Shown here one piece after another: positions 1 to 8,456 of a stretch of 64,000 nucleotides of DNA. Each line of letters begins with the position of its first letter. Positions within the stretch are counted from its first letter, which is position 1. A program made the position numbers and the translations under genes. This stretch comes from Cryobacterium sp. SO2 (GTDB lineage: Bacteria; Actinomycetota; Actinomycetes; Actinomycetales; Microbacteriaceae), in contig NZ_CP117849.1 in assembly GCF_026151165.2 (NCBI RefSeq), positions 248,001-312,000 on the forward strand, given 5' to 3'. The notes beneath the pieces were generated by a model, which saw only the letters and a list, made by a program, of their open reading frames with translations, did not search any database and was not told the origin of the DNA.

Positions 1-245
1 CGGCCATCGACAAGGGCTTCACCCCGGCGGAGGCGGCCACCATGGTCAACGGCACGTTCCTCGGCGCGAGCGCGCTGCTGGCGATGTCCGACCTCACGCC
101 CTCAGAACTGCGCCGCCAGGTGACCAGCCCCAAGGGCACCACCGAGCGGGCCGTGCAGCAGCTCGAGACCGGCGACCTCAAGGGCCTGTTCGACCGGGCC
201 ACGGATGCCGCGCTCGCCCGGGCCCGGGAGCTCGCCGCCTCCTAG
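1..245 (+). CDS. proC: Pyrroline-5-carboxylate reductase, C-terminal part (cut by window start)
   Basis: Only the last 80 residues are visible, read from base 3. ProC reduces 1-pyrroline-5-carboxylate to proline with NAD(P)H in the cytoplasm, the last step of proline synthesis. The visible part matches the C-terminal dimerisation domain: a helix containing GASALL, then the family signature VTSPKGTTERAV (usually VTSPGGTT) that precedes the substrate-binding loop. The stop TAG at 243-245 lies in a perfect hairpin shared with the convergent ktrA gene. The NAD-binding half is outside the window. Confidence 0.88.
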   Translation, partial: AIDKGFTPAEAATMVNGTFLGASALLAMSDLTPSELRRQVTSPKGTTERAVQQLETGDLKGLFDRATDAALARARELAAS

Positions 246-264
246 GACCCCGGAGTACTAGGAG
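239..264. terminator. Bidirectional hairpin carrying both convergent stop codons
   Basis: CTCCTAG at 239-245 pairs with CTAGGAG at 258-264 around a 12-base loop. The left arm contains the TAG of proC and the right arm contains the reverse-strand TAG of ktrA. There is no clear T-run, so it may end transcription weakly or only separate the two genes. Confidence 0.5.
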
Positions 265-929
265 CCGAGGGCGGCGAAGCGTTCGATGTCGCTCTCGGTG
301 CCGGCGACGATGATGAGGTCGTGGTCGGAGACCACGGTCTCCGCCGTGGCGTAGGAGAACGGCCGACCGGGGCTCTTCACGCCGACGACGGTCACGTTGT
401 GCTTGGTGCGCACGCCGGACTCGGTGAGGTTGAGGCCGCGGATGGGCTTGGGCGGGTACATCTTCACGAGCGCGAAGTCGTCGTCGAACTCGATGAAGTC
501 CAGCATCCGCCCCGACACGAGGTGGGCGACGCGCTCGCCGGAGTCGGCCTCCGGGTAGATCACGTGGTTGGCGCCGATGCGCTCGAGGATCTTGCCGTGC
601 GTCTGCGAGATCGCCTTGGCCCAGATCTGCGGGATCTTGAGGTCGACCAGGTTCGCGACGATCAGCACGCTGGCCTCGACCGAAGAACCAACCGCGCAGA
701 CGGCCACGGAGAAGTCCTGCGCGCCGATCTGGCGCAGGGCGTCGATGGACTTGGCGTCGGCCTGCACAGCGTGCGTGACGCGCTCAGACCACTTCTGCAC
801 GAGGGCCTCACTGTTGTCCACGGCCAGCACCTCGCGGCCCAGCCGGTCGAGCTTGCCGGCCGTCGCCGCACCGAAACGACCCAGCCCGATGATGAGAACG
901 GGGGCGTCGTGCTTGATCCGGTCAACCAA
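258..929 (-). CDS. ktrA: KtrA/TrkA-type potassium uptake regulatory subunit
   Basis: Cytosolic RCK protein (223 aa) that gates the KtrB membrane subunit in response to nucleotides. The N-terminal Rossmann motif GLGRFG (residues 15-20) and the acidic residue ending the second strand (AVDNS) fit the RCK_N nucleotide-binding domain. The C-terminal ~80 residues fit RCK_C, the site where c-di-AMP binds in many KtrA proteins. The start is TTG at 927-929, preceded on the reverse strand by a GAGGAAAGG ribosome binding site. It overlaps the end of ktrB by 8 bases, so the two are translationally coupled. Family assignment is firm; the ligand is inference. Confidence 0.9.
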   Translation of the reverse strand: MVDRIKHDAPVLIIGLGRFGAATAGKLDRLGREVLAVDNSEALVQKWSERVTHAVQADAKSIDALRQIGAQDFSVAVCAVGSSVEASVLIVANLVDLKIPQIWAKAISQTHGKILERIGANHVIYPEADSGERVAHLVSGRMLDFIEFDDDFALVKMYPPKPIRGLNLTESGVRTKHNVTVVGVKSPGRPFSYATAETVVSDHDLIIVAGTESDIERFAALGS

Positions 930-2364
930 CGATGGGCCTTTCCTCGGGGCGTTTGAACAACTGTCTGCTCTGGCTCGCTGCCAGCGCCGCCGCGAGAGTC
1001 ACTGTACCAACCCGGCCCATGAACATCGTGGCGGCCAGCACGTACACGCCCTCCGGCGGCAGTTCGGCCGTCAACCCCGTCGACAGCCCCACGGTGGCGA
1101 ACGCCGAGATCACATCGAAGAGCACCACATCCAGCGCCTGCTTGGAGATGTGCAGAATCAGGATGGTGGACACGGCCACCGTGGTGGCGCCCCACAGCAC
1201 CACGCTGACCGCCAGACGCAGGATGTCGCTGGGGATGCGGCGGCCGAACGCCTCCATCTGCTCCTTGCCCTGGGCCTCGGCGAATGCGGCCAGGAACAGC
1301 ACCGCGAGGGTGGTCACCTTGATACCGCCGGCGGTGGACGCCGAGCCGCCGCCGATGAACATCAGCATGTCGCTGAGCAGCAGGCTGGAGCCGTGCAGGT
1401 CGGCGATGTCGATGGTGGCGAAGCCGCCCGACCGGGTCATCACCGACATGAACAGCGATTGAAAGATCGTGTCGCCGGCGTTCAACGAGCCGAAGGTCAG
1501 CGGGTTGTCGAACTCCAGGATGATGTAGAAGATCATTCCGACGACCATCAGCACGGTGGTGGTCCACAGGGTGAGCTTCACGTGCACCGACCAACGGCGC
1601 GGCCTGCGCCAGCTGCGGGCGAAGGTCATCAGCACCGGGAAGCCCAGGCTGCCCAGGAACACGCCCACCATGAGCGCGCCGAGGAACCAATAGTCGTTGG
1701 CGAATTGGTCGATGCCCGCGGCGTTCGGGCTGAACCCGGTGTTGGTGAAGGCCATCGCGGCGTAGTAGATGCTCTGCCAGAGGGCTTCGCCGGTGGGCAC
1801 GCCGTCGATGAGCATCCGTGGGAACAACAGCAGCGTGACGGCAGCCTCGATGGCCAGGGTGCTGATGGCCACCGTGAGCAGCAGGCTGCCGACCTCGCCG
1901 AGGCGCACGGCCTGGCCCTCGTTGACCGGCCCCATATGGATGCGCGACGGGTTCGAGTCGCTGGCGGCCATGAGCTTGGCGCGCAGCCCCAGGCGCCGGG
2001 AGATGACCAGGCCCATCAGGGAGGCCAGGGTGAGCACACCGACGCCACCGATGTTGACGCCGACGACGACGAGCACATTGCCGAACGGCGACCAGTGCGT
2101 GGCCATGTCGACGGTGCTCAGCCCGGTGACGCAGATCACCGAGACCGCGGTGAAGACGGCATCGTGCAGCGGGGTCTCCGTGTCGCCCGCCGAGGCGATC
2201 GGCAGCGAGAAGAGCAGGGTGAAGAGCAGGATCAGGGCGGTGAAGACCAGAAGGGCGAATCTGGACGGAGACCGGCGCACCAGACCGTCAACGGAATCGC
2301 GGATCCGGCCGTACCAGGTGTCGGAATGGTGCGTGAATCGCACGTTGGGGGCCTGCGTTTTCAC
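922..2364 (-). CDS. ktrB: KtrB/TrkH-type potassium transporter, membrane subunit
   Basis: K+ translocating subunit (480 aa from the chosen start) of a Ktr system with the downstream ktrA. Repeated membrane segments with pore-loop glycines are visible: VICVTGLSTVD (first selectivity loop), FTNTGFSPN (second), TRSGGFATID (third) and SAFATVGLSTGLT (fourth). This is the four-fold M1-P-M2 layout of the SKT family. I chose GTG at 2362-2364 because AAGGGG lies just before it on the reverse strand; an upstream TTG at 2398-2400 would add 12 residues without a ribosome binding site. The divergent regulator gene starts 77 bases away. Confidence 0.9.
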   Translation of the reverse strand: MKTQAPNVRFTHHSDTWYGRIRDSVDGLVRRSPSRFALLVFTALILLFTLLFSLPIASAGDTETPLHDAVFTAVSVICVTGLSTVDMATHWSPFGNVLVVVGVNIGGVGVLTLASLMGLVISRRLGLRAKLMAASDSNPSRIHMGPVNEGQAVRLGEVGSLLLTVAISTLAIEAAVTLLLFPRMLIDGVPTGEALWQSIYYAAMAFTNTGFSPNAAGIDQFANDYWFLGALMVGVFLGSLGFPVLMTFARSWRRPRRWSVHVKLTLWTTTVLMVVGMIFYIILEFDNPLTFGSLNAGDTIFQSLFMSVMTRSGGFATIDIADLHGSSLLLSDMLMFIGGGSASTAGGIKVTTLAVLFLAAFAEAQGKEQMEAFGRRIPSDILRLAVSVVLWGATTVAVSTILILHISKQALDVVLFDVISAFATVGLSTGLTAELPPEGVYVLAATMFMGRVGTVTLAAALAASQSRQLFKRPEERPIVG

Positions 2365-2429
2365 TCGAAGCCCCTTGCCTGGCCTGTGGGTCGCTGACAA
2401 CTTGTCATATTACCCGCACCGGGAATGAC

Positions 2430-2441
2430 TAGCCTTGGGGC
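2430..2441 (+). promoter_or_regulatory. Leaderless-type -10 box before the ArsR-like gene
   Basis: TAGCCT at 2430-2435 is followed by six bases and then the ATG at 2442. The spacing puts the expected transcription start on the start codon. There is no ribosome binding site. Confidence 0.5.
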
Positions 2442-2900
2442 ATGGCAGACATCTTTGGCGTGGTGGCGGACTCGACCCGACGCGATATCTTACGCATTCT
2501 CCTCGAGCGCTACAACCAGTCCAGCGCCGCCCAGGGGGAGTTGAGTGTCTCCGACATCGTCAGCTCGCTCGGGCTGAGCCAGCCCACGGTGTCCAAGCAC
2601 CTCAAGGTGCTGCGCGAGGCCGGGCTGGTCGGCGTGCGCGAAGAGGGACAGCACCGGTACTACCACCTCGACTACGCACCGCTGGAGGAGATCGAGGATT
2701 GGCTCATCCCGTTCCTCAGCATCGACGTGGCCACCACGGTCCCCGGCGCGTCCGACGAGACCGAGGTTCTCAAGGACGAGCAGCGTGCGTTCGCCGCGGC
2801 GATCGGCAAGGCGTTCGCCGACACGTCCTTCCAGATGTCGCACGTGGTCAAGGACAAGGCCGTGACGAAGAGCGTCAAGAAGTGGCGCAAGAACGACTAG
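2442..2900 (+). CDS. ArsR-family winged-helix regulator
   Basis: 152-residue transcription factor. Residues 1-90 form an ArsR-type winged helix: FGVVADSTRRDILRIL (helix 1), then LSVSDIVSSLGLSQPTVSKH (recognition helix) and a wing ending in GQHRYYHLDY. No CxC metal-binding motif is present, so it is probably not a metal sensor. The C-terminal ~60 residues are charged and end in a Lys-rich tail. A conserved gene of this type next to a BldC-like regulator and bS22 is common in actinobacteria (recalled synteny). Its targets are unknown. Confidence 0.82.
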   Translation: MADIFGVVADSTRRDILRILLERYNQSSAAQGELSVSDIVSSLGLSQPTVSKHLKVLREAGLVGVREEGQHRYYHLDYAPLEEIEDWLIPFLSIDVATTVPGASDETEVLKDEQRAFAAAIGKAFADTSFQMSHVVKDKAVTKSVKKWRKND

Positions 2901-2963
2901 CGATCAGGTGGGCTTCGTTTTAGAGTTGCGGCACCAACACCCGCCCAGCCGAGGGAGTCGCCG

Positions 2964-3176
2964 ATGTCACGCGAGCTCTCCTCCGACGCGCGATTCGACG
3001 ACCCCCGGTTCCTGACGGTCGCCGAGGTGGCGCTTCTCATGCGGGTCTCGCGGATGACCGTGTACCGCCTCGTGCACGCTGGCGAGCTGCCCGCCGTCAG
3101 GTTCGGCCGCTCCTTCCGGGTGCCGGAAGCGGCGGTGCTGAAGGCCATCGAACCACCGATTGCGCCAAGTGCGTAG
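2964..3176 (+). CDS. BldC-like small MerR-type DNA-binding protein
   Basis: 70-residue protein made almost entirely of one helix-turn-helix: FLTVAEVALLMRVSRMTVYR, then LVHAGELPAVRFGRSFRVPE as the wing. This matches the BldC/excisionase (HTH_17) fold. BldC in Streptomyces binds DNA cooperatively to control development; the role in non-sporulating relatives is not established. Its position directly before the bS22 gene is the conserved actinobacterial arrangement. The gene symbol is withheld because orthology was not tested. Confidence 0.8.
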   Translation: MSRELSSDARFDDPRFLTVAEVALLMRVSRMTVYRLVHAGELPAVRFGRSFRVPEAAVLKAIEPPIAPSA

Positions 3177-3260
3177 GACACGACTTTCTTTATCCGTTAG
3201 AATGGGGTTTTCGTGTCGGTCGCGAATCCCGCGGCTAAACCAAATCTTTGTGAGGTCCGT

Positions 3261-3359
3261 GTGGGTTCTGTAATCAAGAAGCGACGCAAGCGTATGGCGA
3301 AGAAGAAGCACCGCAAGCTGCTTCGTAAGACTCGCCACCAGCGTCGTAATAAGAAGTAG
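3261..3359 (+). CDS. Small ribosomal protein bS22 (32 aa)
   Basis: GTG start at 3261, stop TAG at 3357-3359. The product begins VGSVIKKRRKRMAKKKHRK and ends RRNKK, so more than half of it is Lys/Arg. It matches actinobacterial bS22, seen in mycobacterial ribosome structures at the 30S decoding region and related to the mitochondrial AURKAIP1/COX24 domain. It is shorter than most ORF-calling cut-offs and easily missed. The context (BldC-like gene before, strong hairpin after) supports it. Confidence 0.88.
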   Translation: MGSVIKKRRKRMAKKKHRKLLRKTRHQRRNKK

Positions 3360-3385
3360 ACGGTCTCGACCGTTTTTATGAGCTG

Positions 3386-3415
3386 AGCGCTAGGTCTGTG
3401 ACCTAGCGCTTTTTG
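3386..3415. terminator. Strong bidirectional rho-independent terminator
   Basis: AGCGCTAGGT (3386-3395) and ACCTAGCGCT (3401-3410) form a perfect 10-bp stem with loop CTGTG, followed by TTTTG. It ends the bS22 transcript and also contains the stop codon of the convergent HAD gene. Confidence 0.85.
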
Positions 3416-4122
3416 CTTGCGTGGGCGGCCTTGAGCTGGGCGACCTTCATCTGCATGATCGGCCAGCCGCGCGCAGACGCATACCGGCGCAGAATCGCAT
3501 CCGGGTTCACGGCGACGGGATTGCCGACGAGCTCGAGCAGCGGAATGTCGTTGTGCGAGTCGGAGTACGCCCAGCAGTAGGTCAGGTCGATGTCGCGAGC
3601 CTCGGCGAGGCCGCGCGCGACGACCGCCTTGCGGTCGCCGTGGCAGATGCCGTCCATGATCTGACCGGTGAAGATGCCGTCGACGGTGTCGAGCCGGGTC
3701 CCGAGCGCGCCCGTGAGGTCCAGGCGCTCCGCGATCACGTCGGCGACCTCCTGGGCCGTCGCGGTGACCAGCCACACCTCCCGCCCGGCGCGCAGGTGGG
3801 CGTGCGCCACGGCGACGGTCTCCGGCCAGAGCCGTTGGGTGAGCCTGGAATCGAAGATCTCATGGCTGAGGGAGACGAGTTCGTCACGGGTGTGGCCGGT
3901 GACGATTTCCATCGCCCGCAACCGGAGCCTGGCGATGTTGATGCCGTTTTCCCCGACCGCCAGGAACCGGGCCTGGTTCCAGCCGAAGGACAGGATATCG
4001 GCGAGGGTGATGAACCGCCGCCGCCAGGCGCCGACGCCCACGTGGTACAGGCTGGCGCCGCGCAGCAGGGTGTTGTCCACGTCGAAGAACGCGATCGCGC
4101 GGGGGCCGGATTCGTCGGACAT
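3403..4122 (-). CDS. HAD-IB family hydrolase (SerB-like phosphatase)
   Basis: 239-residue cytoplasmic phosphatase. Motif I FFDVDNTLL gives the nucleophile Asp and general acid Asp (DVDNT); motif II VTATAQ gives the Ser/Thr; motif III is a Lys in GDRKA; motif IV is YSDSHNDIP. A helical cap lies between motifs I and II, as in HAD-IB enzymes related to phosphoserine phosphatase and CicA. The substrate cannot be read from sequence. The upstream (divergent) gene is a glutaredoxin; this pair is often seen in actinobacteria. The stop lies inside the bS22 terminator stem. Confidence 0.85.
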   Translation of the reverse strand: MSDESGPRAIAFFDVDNTLLRGASLYHVGVGAWRRRFITLADILSFGWNQARFLAVGENGINIARLRLRAMEIVTGHTRDELVSLSHEIFDSRLTQRLWPETVAVAHAHLRAGREVWLVTATAQEVADVIAERLDLTGALGTRLDTVDGIFTGQIMDGICHGDRKAVVARGLAEARDIDLTYCWAYSDSHNDIPLLELVGNPVAVNPDAILRRYASARGWPIMQMKVAQLKAAHASKKR

Positions 4123-4162
4123 TGCGCCTGAGTCTACCCAGGGTCGGGGTCGCCCGGCGGCC

Positions 4163-4174
4163 TAGGCTGGGGGC
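4163..4174 (+). promoter_or_regulatory. Leaderless-type -10 box before the glutaredoxin gene
   Basis: TAGGCT at 4163-4168, then six bases, then ATG at 4175. There is no ribosome binding site between box and start codon. Confidence 0.55.
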
Positions 4175-4444
4175 ATGTCCACAGCGCACCTGACCCTTAT
4201 CGGCAAGCCGGGGTGCCACCTCTGCGACGACGCCAGAACCGTCGTCACGACGGTTCTCACGGACCTGGCGGCCGAACCCGGTGCGCCCCAGGTGGTGCTC
4301 GAGGAGAAATCGATCCTCGACGACCCGGAGCTGCACGAGCTCTATGTCGAAGACATCCCGGTGCTGCTCATCAATGGGCTGGTCCACAACTATTGGCGCA
4401 TCGATCCGGTGCGCCTGCACACCGCACTCTTGGAGGTTCGATGA
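4175..4444 (+). CDS. Glutaredoxin-family thiol redox protein
   Basis: 89 residues with a thioredoxin fold. The N-terminal strand LTLIGKPGCHLC carries the redox pair C14 and C17; the cis-proline is in EDIPVLLINGL. It belongs to the DUF836/glutaredoxin-like group. Likely cytoplasmic thiol-disulfide exchange; the partner is unknown. Its TGA stop overlaps the ATG of the next gene (ATGA at 4441-4444), so the two are translationally coupled. Confidence 0.83.
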   Translation: MSTAHLTLIGKPGCHLCDDARTVVTTVLTDLAAEPGAPQVVLEEKSILDDPELHELYVEDIPVLLINGLVHNYWRIDPVRLHTALLEVR

Positions 4445-4740
4445 CCATTCTGCATATCGTGTCGTGGAAGCTGGCCGCATCGGACCCCGCAGAGAAGGCC
4501 GAGCATGCCGCCCAGATGACGGCCAGGCTCGGCGGACTCGTCGGTGTCGTCGACGAGATCCGCACGCTGCGCATCGGCCCCGACGTGGTCGGCGGCGCGA
4601 ACTGGGACATCGCCCTCGTCGCCGAGTTCGACGACGAGGCCGCACTGGGCCGCTACCAGGTGCATCCGGCCCACGTCGAGGCGGGCCGCTACGTGAAGGC
4701 GGTCACCGCCGAGCGGATGGCCGTCGACTTCGTCGTCTAG
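4441..4740 (+). CDS. Dabb (stress-responsive A/B barrel) domain protein
   Basis: 99 residues forming one dimeric alpha/beta-barrel domain: ILHIVSWKLAASD as the first strand, then a helix and GANWDIALVAEFDDEAALGRY, ending YVKAVTAERMAVDFVV. Such proteins are small homodimers of mostly unknown function. The start is the ATG overlapping the glutaredoxin stop; longer in-frame readings to 4213 only shadow that gene. Confidence 0.82.
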   Translation: MTILHIVSWKLAASDPAEKAEHAAQMTARLGGLVGVVDEIRTLRIGPDVVGGANWDIALVAEFDDEAALGRYQVHPAHVEAGRYVKAVTAERMAVDFVV

Positions 4741-4801
4741 TCGAGGTCGCGCTCGTCCGGGGCCGTCGCGCGCCCCGTTGCCCGCGCATCGTGCACCGCG
4801 G

Positions 4802-4863
4802 CCGCGAGAGCGGTGTTGTGGTTGCTTCGTAGCGCTGAGGTGACCGTTAACCCGCTCTCGCGG
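4802..4863. repeat. Palindromic intergenic repeat, family C copy 1
   Basis: CCGCGAGAGCGG (4802-4813) and CCGCTCTCGCGG (4852-4863) are a perfect 12-bp inverted repeat around 38 bases. The interior contains TGCTTCG and GAGGTGACCG. The same interior words at nearly the same spacing occur in the copy at 47394-47456. It lies just after the Dabb gene end. Confidence 0.7.
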
Positions 4864-4907
4864 GAGGTTCGCGTCGTCATCGGGGCGGGTGCGGGGGTGC
4901 GGGCGCG

Positions 4908-4940
4908 AAAAAACGGCCGAGCGGGTGCTCGGCCGTTTTT
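4908..4940. terminator. Bidirectional rho-independent terminator
   Basis: CGGCCGAGC (4914-4922) pairs with GCTCGGCCG (4927-4935), with an A-run before and a T-run after. On the reverse strand it sits directly after the lipoprotein gene. Confidence 0.85.
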
Positions 4941-4956
4941 CGGGTGGTGCTGGGTG

Positions 4957-5640
4957 TTACTTGGTGGCGACGGTGATGGTGGCGATGCCGACGAGGAGCT
5001 GGTCGGCGACGGCGTCGGTGTTGAAGGTGCTGTTGAGCAGGCCGGCGGCTTCGGCGGAGATGTGCACGGTGGTGCCGGTGAGGATGGCGTTGTCGCCGTC
5101 CATCTGGAGGGGCTTGAGGGTTCCGCCGTAGAGGTTGAAGAGGAGGACCTGGGTGGCGGCGGATTCGCCGTTGACGGTGACGTCGCCGAAGAGTTCGGAG
5201 GTGCCGGGGTCGATGGTGAAGTTGGTCAGTTCGACGACGGTGTCTCCGGCGGTGAGGGAGAAGCCGCTGCCTTCGTGTTCGATGTTGCCCTGGACGTAGG
5301 GGCGGTAGTCCTCGGCGGGGTCGTAGTAGTCGACGTTGCCGCCGGTGATGGGGAAGTGGAGGCTGCCTTCTTCGAGGGTGGCGGTGCCGACGGTGCCGGG
5401 GGTGAGTCCGAGGCTGGTGAGGGCGGCGGCGAAGTCGGCGTCCAGGAGGACGGCGGTGTCGACACCGGTGAGGCTGGGGATGGAGGCGACGGGGGTGGGG
5501 GTGGCTTCGGCGGAGCTGCTGCTGGAGCTGCTGGACGAGGAGGACGTCGACGTCGAGGCCTCGGTGGAGCAGGCGGCGAGGCCGGCGACGAGCAGGCCGG
5601 CGGTGGTGAGTCCGAGTGCGGTCTTGGTGAAGCTGCGCAT
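4957..5640 (-). CDS. Ser-rich secreted lipoprotein of unknown function
   Basis: 227 residues. A lipoprotein signal is clear: positive start, hydrophobic stretch and lipobox LAAC, with the modified Cys at residue 24. After it comes a linker with an unbroken run of Ser (residues about 33-43), typical of a flexible surface tether. The remaining ~170 residues contain regularly spaced strands and the phrase GSLHFPITGGNVDYY, similar to a widespread group of secreted beta-rich proteins that I cannot name with confidence. It is a single-gene unit with its own terminator. Confidence 0.75.
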   Translation of the reverse strand: MRSFTKTALGLTTAGLLVAGLAACSTEASTSTSSSSSSSSSSSAEATPTPVASIPSLTGVDTAVLLDADFAAALTSLGLTPGTVGTATLEEGSLHFPITGGNVDYYDPAEDYRPYVQGNIEHEGSGFSLTAGDTVVELTNFTIDPGTSELFGDVTVNGESAATQVLLFNLYGGTLKPLQMDGDNAILTGTTVHISAEAAGLLNSTFNTDAVADQLLVGIATITVATK

Positions 5641-5760
5641 GATGTGTTCCTTTGCTGTGGGGATGGTCTGCGGGGTGTTGCTGGTGTTGCTTGGTATGCA
5701 GGTGGTTCGGCCCCCCGGCAGAAACGGTTTGGTCGATGTGGAAAAAAGATTGACGGCAAC

Positions 5761-5792
5761 AAAAATCGCGCCTGTCCAGAGGACAGGCGCGA
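5761..5792 (-). terminator. Rho-independent terminator of aspS
   Basis: TCGCGCCTGTCC (5766-5777) and GGACAGGCGCGA (5781-5792) form a perfect 12-bp stem. AAAAA at 5761-5765 becomes the U-run on the reverse strand. aspS stops at 5815. Confidence 0.88.
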
Positions 5793-5814
5793 CTTGTGAA
5801 GCGGGAGGTGCGGG

Positions 5815-7143
<1,329 letters not shown>

Positions 7144-7194
7144 CCGGCAAGTTTAGCCGCACAGCTCTCGGCGAATTCGCGGGTGACCTCTCCG

Positions 7195-7207
7195 TAGACT
7201 GGACGGC
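7195..7207 (+). promoter_or_regulatory. Leaderless-type -10 box before the phosphatase-ccs operon
   Basis: TAGACT at 7195-7200, then seven bases, then GTG at 7208. No ribosome binding site fits. It would drive the cytochrome c maturation operon. Confidence 0.5.
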
Positions 7208-7852
7208 GTGGTAGCTAGCCAAGTACATCTCGTGCGTCACGGTGAGGTTTTCAACCCCCAGCGCGTGCTTTACGGCAGACTTCCCGGCTTCAGGCTGTCC
7301 GATTTGGGACAGCAGATGGCCGAGGCGGCTGCCGCAGACCTCGTCGCGCGTGCGCGCCCCGTCGTGCGGGTGATCGCGTCGCCGCTGCAGCGCACCCAGG
7401 AGTCCGCCGCCCCGATCATGGCGGCCTTCGGCCTGCCCATCCACCTGGACGAGCGCCTCATCGAGCCCGCCAACCGGTTCGAGGGCAAGCGGATGCGCGG
7501 CCCGGGCGGCGCCCTGCGTGACCCGCGCAACTGGCCCAGCCTGATCAACCCGGCCCGGCCCAGCTGGGGCGAACCGTTCCGATCTATCTCTACCCGGATG
7601 CTCGCGGCGATCGATGACGCCTTCCATTCCGTCGACGACGGTGACGTTGTGCTGGTCAGCCACCAATTGCCGATCTGGATGGTGCACCGCAGCCTGGCCA
7701 AGGAGCGTCTCGCCCACGACCCGCGCAAGCGCCGCTGCGACCTGTCCAGCATCACCACCCTGACTCTGCGCGGCAACGTGCCCGCCGAGGTCGCCTACGC
7801 GAGCCCTGCCGCCGCCCTGCTGGTTCCCGCCAATGACGTGGGTGCAGTGTGA
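7208..7852 (+). CDS. Histidine phosphatase family protein
   Basis: 214 residues of the phosphoglycerate mutase-like branch. The catalytic motif LVRHGE (phospho-accepting His) is at the N-terminus; the second Arg follows in ASPLQRTQESA; the second His is in VLVSHQLPI. The substrate is unknown. It is the first gene of an operon with tlpA, ccdA, resB and ccsB, and overlaps tlpA by 4 bases. A phosphatase at this place is conserved in actinobacterial cytochrome c biogenesis operons (recalled). Start is GTG. Confidence 0.85.
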   Translation: MVASQVHLVRHGEVFNPQRVLYGRLPGFRLSDLGQQMAEAAAADLVARARPVVRVIASPLQRTQESAAPIMAAFGLPIHLDERLIEPANRFEGKRMRGPGGALRDPRNWPSLINPARPSWGEPFRSISTRMLAAIDDAFHSVDDGDVVLVSHQLPIWMVHRSLAKERLAHDPRKRRCDLSSITTLTLRGNVPAEVAYASPAAALLVPANDVGAV

Positions 7853-8454
7853 GCCGGCCGCGCCGCATTGCGGCCATCCTCGCCGGGTTCGCTGTTGCTG
7901 CCCTGGTCCTCTCCGGCTGCTCGAGCGACGATTCCCTGGCCAACCAGTATCGGGAAGGCAACAGCAAGGGCTACATCGCCGGCGATGGCAGTGTCACCGA
8001 AATCCCCGCTGACGAACGCGGTGAGGCCATCGAGTTCGACAGCACCCTCGAAGACGGCTCAGCGGTCAGCTCCGCCGATTACGCCGGCGAGGTGCTCGTG
8101 GTCAACTTCTGGTACGCCAGTTGCGCCCCCTGCCGCGCAGAGGCCCCCGATCTCAAGACCATCAGCGAGCAGTTCGCCGGCGAGGGCGCCAGCTTCCTGG
8201 GAGTGAACGTGCGCGACCAGCCCGCCAGCGCCATCGCCTTCAACGAGGCCTACGAGATCAGCTATCCGTCGGCGATGGATGTCGACGACGGCGGCATGCA
8301 ACTCGCCTTCAGCGGCAGCATCCCCCCGAACGCCGTGCCCACCACGCTGGTGCTGGACTCCTCCGGCCGGGTCGCCGCGCGCATCCTCGGCCAGGTCGAC
8401 TCGCCGTCCATCCTGGAAACCCTGATCAAGGACACGATTGCCGAGGACGGCTAG
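7849..8454 (+). CDS. TlpA/ResA-like thiol-disulfide lipoprotein
   Basis: 201-residue thioredoxin-fold lipoprotein on the outer face of the membrane. The lipobox LSGC places the lipid on C24. The active site C92-A-P-C95 follows the strand VVNFWYAS, and the cis-Pro region is NAVPTTLVLD. Its job is to reduce the cysteine pair of apocytochrome c so haem can attach, using electrons from CcdA, which is encoded next. The GTG start overlaps the previous stop (GTGA). Confidence 0.9.
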   Translation: MSRPRRIAAILAGFAVAALVLSGCSSDDSLANQYREGNSKGYIAGDGSVTEIPADERGEAIEFDSTLEDGSAVSSADYAGEVLVVNFWYASCAPCRAEAPDLKTISEQFAGEGASFLGVNVRDQPASAIAFNEAYEISYPSAMDVDDGGMQLAFSGSIPPNAVPTTLVLDSSGRVAARILGQVDSPSILETLIKDTIAEDG

Positions 8455-8456
8455 GC

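Noticed and set aside
568..2397. 609-codon open frame antisense to ktrA/ktrB
   Set aside because: Low-complexity His/Gln/Glu-rich translation with no domain; the opposite strand encodes clear Ktr proteins.
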